The translations under genes and the position numbers were made by a program. This document shows positions 8,544-16,698 of a stretch of 57,452 nt of DNA, one piece after another (position 1 is the first letter of the stretch; each line of letters opens with the position of its first letter). The notes below the pieces were generated by a model. The model did no database searches and was not told the origin of the DNA. It saw only the letters and a program-made list of their open reading frames with translations. The stretch spans positions 783,632 to 841,083 of the forward strand of contig JAMPAZ010000001.1 of NCBI GenBank assembly GCA_023666965.1. The letters are read 5' to 3'. This DNA is from Muribaculum sp. (GTDB lineage: Bacteria; Bacteroidota; Bacteroidia; Bacteroidales; Muribaculaceae).

Positions 8544-8891
8544 ATGAATATAACGGCAATACTTCAAGAGTTTCACGTGCTCGGACTTACGATCGGCATC
8601 TGCACGTTTTTGTGTATCGGGATATTTCATCCGATAACGATTAAATGCGAGTATTATTTCGGAACAAAATGCTGGTGGTGGTTTCTGGCGTTAGGTTCTT
8701 TATGCCTAATGCTGTCACTTATGATAAGCGACGTGCTCGGCTCCACCTTGTTAGGCGTAGTCGGATTCTCCTCCTTTTGGACCATTCGAGAGATATTTGA
8801 CCAACAAGAACGCGTCCGCAAAGGATGGTTTCCACGCAATCCCAAACGACGCTATCCCTGGGACGATAACGGAAAAAGTAACGGACTTTAG
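8544..8891 (+). CDS. DUF4491 family small membrane protein
   Basis: Product of 115 residues from the ATG at 8544. It matches the Bacteroidales DUF4491 pattern from memory: LTIGICTFLCIGIFHPITIK, EYYFGTKCWWWFLALG, LLGVVGFSSFWTIREIFDQ and the charged tail RKGWFPRNPKRRY. It has three hydrophobic segments (about residues 13-31, 47-65 and 68-88) and a cytosolic basic tail. Function unknown. An in-frame ATG at 8514 gives ten more residues, but it lies on a near-consensus -7 box (TTAATTTG, 8508-8515), so 8544 is preferred. It converges on the TPM gene, with only 2 bp between the stops. Confidence 0.8.
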   Translation: MNITAILQEFHVLGLTIGICTFLCIGIFHPITIKCEYYFGTKCWWWFLALGSLCLMLSLMISDVLGSTLLGVVGFSSFWTIREIFDQQERVRKGWFPRNPKRRYPWDDNGKSNGL

Positions 8892-8893
8892 CG

Positions 8894-10171
8894 TTACCAT
8901 CCACCGGAGGCACCGCCACCGCCGGTCATACCGCCACCAAACGACCCTCCTGAGAATCCACCGCCTCCGCCACCAAATCCGCGACCGGCACCCAATCCTC
9001 CTATGATAATCGGGGCCTCCTGGGCAAGCTTTGGAATTTTAATGTTTTGGTTTGTGCGTCTGCCACAATTATGACACACATATTCCTTTACAGCCAATCC
9101 TTCCGATCGGTAAGTGGGTTGCTGAACCACACGTTCGGAACGCAAAGAGCAGGCCCGAGCGCCACATACCGGACAAACCTTATAAGTCGATGCCTTATTG
9201 ACGTAAGGCAGAATATCCAATTCGCCACAATTGTCACAAAGCCAAACATCATAGTCCACCGACTTCAACCTTTCCTCAGTATCCTGCGCCGGGGTCAAGT
9301 ACTGATTGTCGGTCTGTTCGTCAAGGCGATGCATCTTGTGGTGGCAGTTAGGACACAATCGGCGTTTTGTACGCAAACGCCTCATTGTCATCAATATTAT
9401 AAAGAAAGATATGAATGGGATGCCTATGCCCAAAAACGACATTACCAAAGCAGGGAGTTCAATCTTAGACAAAGCCTGATAACGGTCGAAACGATCTTTC
9501 GCTTTATTGCGCCGCAACGTAATTACATACAACGCGAATACGCCAATTGCCATAATAACTCCGGCCACGAGCCACATATTAAACAATTCTCGAGCAAAGC
9601 CATCATCTGCATTTCGCCTCGATTCAGGGCCGTATTTAGACGCAATTTCTTGAGCTGCTTCCGGATTGGAAACAATCCTGTTTATTTCATTCATAACGGC
9701 CAATACCCCACCATCGTAATCACCCGCCTTGAAATGGGGCGAAGCGACATTTCGTATAATCCGCCCGGCTATTATGTCAGGAATCAATCCTTCCATTCCA
9801 TAACCGGTGCGAATGACCATCTTTCGGTCATCTTTAGAGACGAGGAACAAAAGGCCGTTGTCATTATCACTTTTCCCTATTCCCCATTTGGAGAACAGCT
9901 CGGTGCCGAACGTGTCGATGTCGCCCCCCTCTATCCTATCTACCACTACGACCACAACCTCGGCGGTAGTGGCACGCTGAAGATTGTAAAGCATAGAGTC
10001 GAGCGTTGCCACCGTTGCCGCCGTCAAAACAGCATCAGGATTACTTACATATTTGGTTCGATCTTGCAAATGAGTGTTCGGCACATCTTCAACGCGATAT
10101 GCGGAGGCAACAGCATAGGCAGTCACACATAAAATAAAGACACAACAAGATAGTATTCGTCGGATAATCAT
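8894..10171 (-). CDS. TPM-domain membrane protein with zinc ribbons and Gly-rich tail
   Basis: Product of 425 residues. A signal peptide (residues 1-24) precedes a TPM domain (about 32-170; YVSNPDAVL, TAEVVVVVVD, NDNGLLFLVSKDDRKMVIRTGYGMEGLIPD), the fold of the thylakoid phosphatase TLP18.3 and bacterial YgcG. Two transmembrane segments follow, about 200-220 and 240-265. Next comes a cytosolic part with four CxxC pairs (CPNCHHK, CDNCGEL, CPVCGAR, CHNCGRR), enough for two zinc ribbons. The end is a Gly/Ser tail (GGGGGFSGGSFGGG). YgcG-type proteins usually have the Gly-rich tail; the doubled zinc ribbon is less usual. It lies 16 bp after dgt and is probably co-transcribed. Function uncertain, possibly membrane quality control. 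Confidence 0.85.
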   Translation of the reverse strand: MIIRRILSCCVFILCVTAYAVASAYRVEDVPNTHLQDRTKYVSNPDAVLTAATVATLDSMLYNLQRATTAEVVVVVVDRIEGGDIDTFGTELFSKWGIGKSDNDNGLLFLVSKDDRKMVIRTGYGMEGLIPDIIAGRIIRNVASPHFKAGDYDGGVLAVMNEINRIVSNPEAAQEIASKYGPESRRNADDGFARELFNMWLVAGVIMAIGVFALYVITLRRNKAKDRFDRYQALSKIELPALVMSFLGIGIPFISFFIILMTMRRLRTKRRLCPNCHHKMHRLDEQTDNQYLTPAQDTEERLKSVDYDVWLCDNCGELDILPYVNKASTYKVCPVCGARACSLRSERVVQQPTYRSEGLAVKEYVCHNCGRRTNQNIKIPKLAQEAPIIIGGLGAGRGFGGGGGGFSGGSFGGGMTGGGGASGGW

Positions 10172-10187
10172 AAATTACATTTTATAG

Positions 10188-11543
10188 TTAAACAGCCGGG
10201 AGACTCATTCCGTTGAGTTTCCGGTACAAATCAAGGGCATACACGTCGGTCATGCCTGACACATGGTCAAGCACCGCCTGAATCTTACCGAACAAAGTCG
10301 GCGAGTCAATGTCGTACTGTAGCGGCACTTTACTGAGCAAGAGCGAAGAATAGTTCAGTTCAGGATAACGCACAGCGTGGATGAACTTTTCCATCAGAAA
10401 AGAGATAATCCTGTTACCGGCCAACTCGACATCAACTACATCACCGGCACGGTATATTTTATTCCACGCCAAAGCCGAGCAACGACGGTAGCCGTCACGT
10501 TCCAAAGGTTCAATATGCTCCAACAGAGAGCCGCTAAAGCTCCCGGCCAGGATTGTCTCTTCGTTATCGACAAAAGCCATGGCACATTGTTTGACTAAAG
10601 TACCTATTACGCACGAACGCAAGTAGGCGACTTTCTCATTAGGATCATCAACCGATGCCATCACCCTTTGGCACTGACTTCTGCGCTCCTCCCCAAAGAA
10701 CGACATCAATACCTCCTCTACGTCAGAAAAAGATATGACTTTTAGTTTATGTGCATCCTCGATATCCATAACCTGATAGCAAATATCGTCAGCTGCCTCA
10801 ACTATGTATACGAGAGGATGGCGGGCATAGCATACTTCACCGTTTTCTCCATATTTATTCACAAGACCAAGTTCGTCGGCAATACGCTTGAAGGTATCTA
10901 TCTCAGTAGTAAAAAAACCGAACTTATTTTTCTTCCCTGCCATTCGAGACTCATAGGGATATTTAACGATTGAAGCAAGCATGGAATAAGTCATCGCAAA
11001 CCCGCCGGCACGTCTGCCGCGAAATTGATGCGTCAACAATCGAAATGAGTTTGCATTTCCCTCAAAATGCGTAAGGTCAGACCATTGAGCATCGGAGAAC
11101 TCCGATGCGAGCACTCGACCGGCACCTTCGCTGAAAAATGTCGAGATAGCCTTTTCTCCGGAATGACCGAAAGGAGGATTGCCCAGATCATGAGCCAAGC
11201 AAGCGGCACCCACAATCTCGTCGAGAGCTTCGAGCTTTGGACACCATGGTTCTGAAATATACTTCCTCCGAAGCACTGAGCTGATTTCATTTGCGAGCGA
11301 CCGTCCGACCGACGCCACCTCCATCGAATGAGTCAACCGGTTATGGACAAAGATACTTCCCGGCAAAGGAAACACCTGGGTCTTGTTTTGCAACCGGCGA
11401 AAAGGCGACGAGAATACGAGACGATCAAAGTCGCGCTGAAAGTCGCTTCTTGTGCCACGCTTAGGGTCGTGGAAATCCTCAAGGCCAAAACGCTTGTCGT
11501 TAATCAGCCTCTCCCAATGCATCATTTCGTAATCTGTTTTCAT
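10188..11543 (-). CDS. dgt: Deoxyguanosine triphosphate triphosphohydrolase (dGTPase)
   Basis: Product of up to 451 residues. An HD-domain metal hydrolase that removes triphosphate from dGTP and so controls the dNTP pool. Key features are FRRLQNKTQVFPL, the first HD-domain His in RLTHSMEV, the HD pair in AHDLGNPPFGHSGE and the later ADDICYQVMDIEDA carrying the last metal ligand. Family members commonly start (M)NWEKLINDKRFG, so translation may begin at the ATG at 11525 or 11522, not at 11543. A -7 box at 11552-11559 puts transcription start only a few bases before 11543, which also favours the inner start. Confidence 0.93.
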   Translation of the reverse strand: MKTDYEMMHWERLINDKRFGLEDFHDPKRGTRSDFQRDFDRLVFSSPFRRLQNKTQVFPLPGSIFVHNRLTHSMEVASVGRSLANEISSVLRRKYISEPWCPKLEALDEIVGAACLAHDLGNPPFGHSGEKAISTFFSEGAGRVLASEFSDAQWSDLTHFEGNANSFRLLTHQFRGRRAGGFAMTYSMLASIVKYPYESRMAGKKNKFGFFTTEIDTFKRIADELGLVNKYGENGEVCYARHPLVYIVEAADDICYQVMDIEDAHKLKVISFSDVEEVLMSFFGEERRSQCQRVMASVDDPNEKVAYLRSCVIGTLVKQCAMAFVDNEETILAGSFSGSLLEHIEPLERDGYRRCSALAWNKIYRAGDVVDVELAGNRIISFLMEKFIHAVRYPELNYSSLLLSKVPLQYDIDSPTLFGKIQAVLDHVSGMTDVYALDLYRKLNGMSLPAV

Positions 11544-11551
11544 AATAGTCC

Positions 11552-11559
11552 AAAATTAC
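11552..11559 (-). promoter_or_regulatory. Promoter -7 box of dgt
   Basis: Read on the minus strand it is TAATTTTG, matching TAnnTTTG. No convincing TTG 20 bp upstream. Confidence 0.5.
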
Positions 11560-11658
11560 ACATAAATAATTAATTTGTCCCCATCCTGCACTGCTAAATT
11601 TCCTATCTTCGCAGTTATTCATTCCACAACTTATCACCATCAATGCAATAATTCAAAT

Positions 11659-13359
11659 ATGAAAATTCTTACCTCAATTGCAATTACAGCGCTGACCGTA
11701 TTATCGGCAGGTGCACGAGAAAATCCATACTGGCTGGGCGCAGATATCAGCGGCACTACTTCAATGGAATCAAGAGGGACAAAATTCTATAACGCCCGGG
11801 GAGAAGAACGAGAAAACACGGCACTTATGAAGGAACTCGGCTTAAATGCCGTAAGATTACGCGTTTGGGTAGACCCAAGAGGTGGATTCAGCTCCAAAGA
11901 AGATGTGCTGAAGATGGCCAAACGTGCTAAGGAACAGGGCATGGAAATCATGCTGTGCTTCCATTACAGCGATTCGTGGGCTGACCCTGCCAAACAACCG
12001 ATACCGAAAGCTTGGGAAAAATACACCTATAAGCGGATGAAGAAAGCTCTTGCGAAGCACACTGAAGAAACGCTCAGACTATTGAAAGATAATGACATAG
12101 ATGTAAAATGGGTGCAAATAGGCAACGAGACTACACATGGGATGCTTTGGAATGTCGGCAGAGCAGAGACCAACATGGAACAGTACGCAGGGCTGACCGA
12201 TGCCGGATACGAAGCCTCCAAAAAAGTTTATCCCGAAGCCATTTGCATTGTACATCTCGATTGCGGAGCCGACATCGACCGCTACCACAAAATATTCGAT
12301 GGATTAAATAAATACAATGCTCGATACGACATGATCGGAATGAGTGTATATCCGTACTGGGATCTACAGGCAAAGCGAACTCAAAATGAATACGAAACTC
12401 TTCAAAAAGTAACATCAAATATCAAGCAACTGTCAAAAGAATACGGTAAAGACGTAATGATTGTCGAGACCGGATATGAAGCAAAACGCCCCAAAGAGGG
12501 ATATGCCTTCATGCGAAAGCTGATCGACAGCACAAAGGAGATAGAGCAATGCCATGGCGTGTTCTATTGGGCACCGGAACTCGAACATTTCTATCCGTTG
12601 GGGGCATTCGACAATCAGCGTCCGACAATGATTTTAGATGCTTTCACCGAAGCAAGTCAAGATGCATCCCCGCAAGACACCACTTTCTACAGCACCCGAG
12701 TTCTGAATTGCAAAGGCGCAAACGGCTGTGTAGGAGGTAAGCTGTATTTGCCGTACACTTCGCCCTGCGCCGACAGTGGCAGGCTCCCCATCGTTGTATT
12801 AGCGCACGGAGCTAACGAATCACAGTCCGAAACTTCGGGCTACGCCCTGTGTCTCGCAAAGAACGGAATCGCAGCATATACATTCGACTTTGACGGGAAT
12901 TCCAAGGCTACCGGCAACAACAGCGAGACCGCCGACATGCTTCGTGAAGCAGAAAGCATCACCCTCGAAGCCATCACGGAAAGCTTAAGCACACTACCGA
13001 ATATCGACTCCGGACGCATAATACTTTTGGGGTGTGGAGAAGGGGCAATAGCGTCAAATCTGACTTCCTCAAAAAATCCGGAACGCTATAGGGGTCAGAT
13101 ATTATTGTATCCGCCCTTAAGCACATATTCATACGCAGAAAAGGCTCTCGAATCCATCAATAAAGACCCCATACTTTTAATCTACGGCGACGAAGATGCC
13201 ACGATGACTCAGGATGCAATAGAGCGGGTTAAATCGGCAAACAACAATTTGACTGTTAGCAACATCAAAGTAGGCCAACACGGATTTCCCAATGCATTCA
13301 ACCATAGGTTAGCAGAGAATACTATGCTGGAGTTCGTGCGCAAACTACTAAAAGACTGA
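11659..13359 (+). CDS. GH53 endo-beta-1,4-galactanase fused to an alpha/beta hydrolase domain
   Basis: Product of 566 residues from the ATG at 11659, which gives a clean signal peptide (MKILTSIAITALTVLSAGA). Residues about 20-335 are GH53: LGADISGTTSMESRG at the start, acid/base Glu157 in QIGNETTHGMLWN and nucleophile Glu270 in IVETGYEAK. This family cuts beta-1,4-galactan of type I arabinogalactan. Residues about 345-566 are an alpha/beta hydrolase with VVLAHGANES, nucleophile elbow LGCGEGA (Cys459, not Ser), acid in GDEDA (Asp511 or Asp513) and His541 in GQHGFPN. A Cys nucleophile is typical of dienelactone hydrolases; the activity could be a Cys-dependent esterase, perhaps removing ester groups from the same polysaccharide. 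GH53 followed by this domain is unusual. Secretion is inferred from the signal peptide. Confidence 0.88.
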   Translation: MKILTSIAITALTVLSAGARENPYWLGADISGTTSMESRGTKFYNARGEERENTALMKELGLNAVRLRVWVDPRGGFSSKEDVLKMAKRAKEQGMEIMLCFHYSDSWADPAKQPIPKAWEKYTYKRMKKALAKHTEETLRLLKDNDIDVKWVQIGNETTHGMLWNVGRAETNMEQYAGLTDAGYEASKKVYPEAICIVHLDCGADIDRYHKIFDGLNKYNARYDMIGMSVYPYWDLQAKRTQNEYETLQKVTSNIKQLSKEYGKDVMIVETGYEAKRPKEGYAFMRKLIDSTKEIEQCHGVFYWAPELEHFYPLGAFDNQRPTMILDAFTEASQDASPQDTTFYSTRVLNCKGANGCVGGKLYLPYTSPCADSGRLPIVVLAHGANESQSETSGYALCLAKNGIAAYTFDFDGNSKATGNNSETADMLREAESITLEAITESLSTLPNIDSGRIILLGCGEGAIASNLTSSKNPERYRGQILLYPPLSTYSYAEKALESINKDPILLIYGDEDATMTQDAIERVKSANNNLTVSNIKVGQHGFPNAFNHRLAENTMLEFVRKLLKD

Positions 13360-13404
13360 TTTCAGCCACAACAGACACAAAGCTCAACAGAAAATAAGGC
13401 CTCA

Positions 13405-13442
13405 ATATCCGGGATGGCAACATGCTCGTCCCGGATATTTTT
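13405..13442 (+). terminator. Rho-independent terminator after the GH53 gene
   Basis: ATATCCGGGA (13405-13414) pairs perfectly with TCCCGGATAT (13429-13438) and is followed by a T run to 13442. Confidence 0.75.
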
Positions 13443-13541
13443 ATGGCATAATTATATGCTCGGCCGACAAACTTACGGCCCATTTACGATGTTTTAATAA
13501 AAAAGCATTCGATTTATGAATGTTAAATGCGCCTTTTTAAC

Positions 13542-13549
13542 TATTTTCG
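13542..13549 (+). promoter_or_regulatory. Probable -7 box of the dut operon
   Basis: TATTTTCG has one mismatch to TAnnTTTG and lies 29 bp before the dut start. No clear -33 element. Confidence 0.35.
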
Positions 13550-13577
13550 CGTATTAAAATGTATTTAAAGCCCTATT

Positions 13578-14021
13578 ATGGAACGAATCAAAGTAAAAAT
13601 AATCAATAAATCAGGCCACGAACTGCCTGCCTACGAAACTCCTTCGGCCGCCGGGATGGATGTCAGAGCATTTCTGAAAGAACCCGTCACGCTACAACCG
13701 CTCGAACGCGCCCTTATTCCAACAGGACTTTACATGCAGCTACCGCATGGATATGAATGCCAAATCAGACCTCGTTCGGGATTGGCACTTAAGCATGGCA
13801 TTAGCTTGGTGAACACTCCCGGCACAGTCGATTCAGACTACCGAGGCGAAATAGGAGTAATTGTTATCAATCTGTCAAAAGAACCGTTCACTATCAACGA
13901 CGGCGAACGTATTTGCCAGATGGTAATCAAAGAATATGTTCGTGCGGAATGGGAGCCGGTAGAACGGCTCGACGAAACCAAGCGCGGAGAAGGAGCATTT
14001 GGCCATACAGGCGTAGACTAA
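13578..14021 (+). CDS. dut: dUTP pyrophosphatase
   Basis: Product of 147 residues, usual length for trimeric dUTPases. It hydrolyses dUTP to dUMP, keeping uracil out of DNA and supplying thymidylate synthesis. All five motifs are present: AGMDVRA (1), [10 protein letters not shown] (2), [13 protein letters not shown] (3, with the catalytic Asp), GERICQMVI (4) and the Gly-rich C-terminal arm [11 protein letters not shown] (5). It is the first gene of a set with the TPR, DUF4292 and EnvC-like genes, an order I recall from other Bacteroidales. Confidence 0.96.
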   Translation: MERIKVKIINKSGHELPAYETPSAAGMDVRAFLKEPVTLQPLERALIPTGLYMQLPHGYECQIRPRSGLALKHGISLVNTPGTVDSDYRGEIGVIVINLSKEPFTINDGERICQMVIKEYVRAEWEPVERLDETKRGEGAFGHTGVD

Positions 14022-14047
14022 CCGACCCACAACTTTCAACTAACGAG

Positions 14048-15811
14048 ATGAGAATCAACGTCCGACATATATTATTAACGATACTGTCAGCATTGGCCGC
14101 GATAATGCCGATCGACCCGGCGTATGCAAAGAAAAAAGCCCCGGTAAAATCAGACAACAGCGACGAGCTTAAAGCCGACTATATTTTCATGGAGGCATTG
14201 AGACAAAATTCCTCCGAAAACGAAGATGCATATTTCGAGCTGCTCCGCAGGGCGCATGAACTCAATCCAAAAGAAAGCGACATAGAATTTTACCTCGGAT
14301 TCTACACTATGCTCGTGGCAAGAAACGACTCGGCCATGGGTGAATCCGGCTACAATATGATGCGTAACCATTTCGACAAAGAGCCTTCAGACTTCTACAA
14401 CAACCGCATATACGGTGCAATCAGCGACCAGCTCGGCAAGAATCAAGAGGCAATACGCGTATGGCGCACGCTCGACTCAATATATCCAAATAAAATCGAG
14501 GTAGCGCTGAAACTGGCAAGCGCGTTGACCACATCTCGCGATTCGGCTCAGCTAAAAGAGGCCGAAGCCATATATAATAAGATTGAGACGACACAAGGCA
14601 AAAGCATCCCTCTGTCGTTCAACAAAATCCGTACTTATCTTCCCGCTAATGACACGGTAGCCATTTTCAACGAAGTGCGCGACTTGATCGCCACGTCGCC
14701 CCGAAACGTAGACAACAACATTTTTGCCGGCGACGTTTACGCCCAATTCAACATGCCCGACACCGCACTTGTATTCTACAATCGTGCCTGCGAAATCGAT
14801 CCGTCGTCGGGAGCGGCCTACTATTCTCGAGCCACACTATATCAGTCTATAGGCGACAGCCTGGCATACGATCGCGAAGTGTTTAATGCTCTCAAGCAAG
14901 AGAGTCTTGACCTGGACACAAAGCTGGAGTTGTTGACCGGCTATATTCGTGAACTATACGAAGACGAGAGCCAGCATCCGCGAATCGAAGAACTCTTCAG
15001 CTCGCTTCTGCAACAACATCCCCACGAATCAAAAGTGCGCGAACTTTATTGCTCATACCTCTACGTAGTCGACGACTTTGCAGGAGCTGCCGAACAGATG
15101 GGCTACGCTCTCGATATTGATCCGGCCAACGTGGAAAACTGGCATACATTAATCACCCTTTACATGCAAGCAGAGAAACCCAATGAAGCCGAAAAGGCCG
15201 GGGAAAATGCCTTGCACTACTACCCCGACAGTCCCCAGCTCGACCTGCTTATGTCGGCCGTCTACAACCAGAACAAGAAATTCGACATGGCACAGAACGT
15301 TCTTGACAAGGCAATGCAAAGCGCCGGTGCCGACGACCGCGAATTGCTTTCGCAGATTTATTCCTCAAAAGGCGACTCGTTTTATGCGGCGGGGAGCACC
15401 GATTCAGCTTTTGTCTACTATGAAAAGGCTCTCGAATTTAATCCCTACAACCTCTTGGCCATGAACAATTGCGCTTATCACCTCGCCGTTGAAGGACGCG
15501 ACCTCGATAGAGCCGAGCGGTTGAGCGCCACTACAATAAAGGAACGTCCCGACGATGCCACTTCGCTCGACACATACGCTTGGGTGCTCTTTAAGAAGAA
15601 AGACTACACTCAAGCCCAAGCCTACATCCAGAAGGCCCTCGACAACTCTCCCGAACCATCGGAGGAGCTTTATGAACATGCCGGAGATATATTCTTTTTC
15701 ACCGGTGACCACGCCAAAGCCGTTGAATTTTGGGAAAAAGCTCTCGATTTGGCACCCGACAACGAATTATTGAAGCGAAAAGTCAAGCACCGTACATACT
15801 TTTACGAATGA
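14048..15811 (+). CDS. Exported tetratricopeptide-repeat protein
   Basis: Product of 587 residues from the ATG at 14048, chosen because it starts the signal peptide (MRINVRHILLTILSALAAIM to AYA). The rest is a run of TPR helices, clearest at DTALVFYNRACEIDPSSGAA, LDIDPANVENWHTLITLYM, SAFVYYEKALEFNPYNLLAM and AVEFWEKALDLAPDNELLK. It is probably a periplasmic scaffold; partners are unknown. The conserved neighbours (DUF4292 lipoprotein, EnvC-like protein) suggest work in outer-membrane or cell-wall maintenance. An in-frame upstream start inside dut would add an Arg-rich stretch and no signal peptide, so it is rejected. Confidence 0.88.
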   Translation: MRINVRHILLTILSALAAIMPIDPAYAKKKAPVKSDNSDELKADYIFMEALRQNSSENEDAYFELLRRAHELNPKESDIEFYLGFYTMLVARNDSAMGESGYNMMRNHFDKEPSDFYNNRIYGAISDQLGKNQEAIRVWRTLDSIYPNKIEVALKLASALTTSRDSAQLKEAEAIYNKIETTQGKSIPLSFNKIRTYLPANDTVAIFNEVRDLIATSPRNVDNNIFAGDVYAQFNMPDTALVFYNRACEIDPSSGAAYYSRATLYQSIGDSLAYDREVFNALKQESLDLDTKLELLTGYIRELYEDESQHPRIEELFSSLLQQHPHESKVRELYCSYLYVVDDFAGAAEQMGYALDIDPANVENWHTLITLYMQAEKPNEAEKAGENALHYYPDSPQLDLLMSAVYNQNKKFDMAQNVLDKAMQSAGADDRELLSQIYSSKGDSFYAAGSTDSAFVYYEKALEFNPYNLLAMNNCAYHLAVEGRDLDRAERLSATTIKERPDDATSLDTYAWVLFKKKDYTQAQAYIQKALDNSPEPSEELYEHAGDIFFFTGDHAKAVEFWEKALDLAPDNELLKRKVKHRTYFYE

Positions 15812-15829
15812 CCAAAACGTTAATCGAAC

Positions 15830-16669
15830 ATGAAGTCTAAACTAATCGTCATATTTCTCGCCGCGACAGCACTCCTAACCGGATGCCGTTCGTCAAGAAC
15901 GGGTTCCGTCAACGCCGGTGCACAGCCGGCTACTACGACCGTTGCATCCTCCGACCCGTTTGACCGCCTGACCGCATCCTTTGCGCAATGGACAGATGTC
16001 AGTGTCCCGGTAAACATTCAGTTGGTCAAGCCTTCGAAATTTTCAATTTCCGGACGCGCCGCCCTGGTAAGGGGCAAATCCATCGACATTAGCCTCCGCG
16101 TACTCGGATTTGAGATGGGAAGGGCATTCATCACCGGCGACTCAGCGTTTGTGGTAATAAAACCGAAGCGTACTTACATGGCCGAGAGCTTGAGCGAACT
16201 AACAAAGTACGTGACTTTTTCCACAGAAAATATCCAGGATCTGCTTTTAGGACGTCCATTCGTGCTTGGCAACACCACAATGGACCGGGACGACAGAAAA
16301 CTTGTCGAAGTCGAAGCACTTGACAACGGACTAATTATCAAGCCTAAGAAGCAACCGAAGATGGCCCAGTACGGCTATGCCGCAGACTTGGATGAATTAT
16401 TGAAGAAATTAATTGTGGTCAGCTCCGGCTCTGAAGAATTTAAAGCAGAAGTCACCTACAGCGGCCATGCACGAAACACTCCCGCCGGAGTCGTGGCCTC
16501 GGATACGCAAATAGATGTCGAAACTCCTAAGGGTGCCTACGAAGCCTCGATCACATGGAAGTGGGGAAGCGCAAAATGGAATTCGGAAATTGTCTCCGAC
16601 TTTTCCGTGCCGGAGGGCTACAAACGAGTGTTGGCTAAAGACTTACTGAAAGGAGCACTACCTAAATGA
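15830..16669 (+). CDS. DUF4292 family lipoprotein
   Basis: Product of 279 residues. Lipoprotein signal with lipobox LLTGC (Cys19). The rest fits DUF4292, a Bacteroidota family with a LolA/LppX-like half-barrel fold: an NIQLVKPSKFSISGRAALVRG start, AFITGDSAFVVIKPKRTYM, then repeated beta strands. By resemblance to LolA it may bind lipid or lipoprotein intermediates in the periplasm, but this is inference. It lies 18 bp after the TPR gene; the EnvC-like gene follows 29 bp after its stop. Confidence 0.85.
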   Translation: MKSKLIVIFLAATALLTGCRSSRTGSVNAGAQPATTTVASSDPFDRLTASFAQWTDVSVPVNIQLVKPSKFSISGRAALVRGKSIDISLRVLGFEMGRAFITGDSAFVVIKPKRTYMAESLSELTKYVTFSTENIQDLLLGRPFVLGNTTMDRDDRKLVEVEALDNGLIIKPKKQPKMAQYGYAADLDELLKKLIVVSSGSEEFKAEVTYSGHARNTPAGVVASDTQIDVETPKGAYEASITWKWGSAKWNSEIVSDFSVPEGYKRVLAKDLLKGALPK

Positions 16670-16698
16670 CGCTGTCCCTCATTACATCCCACGTGGCT

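Noticed and set aside
9047-10132. 361-codon open frame on the plus strand
   Set aside because: It lies wholly antisense to the TPM-domain gene, whose signal peptide, domain motifs and CxxC pairs are clear; the plus-strand product has no recognisable features.
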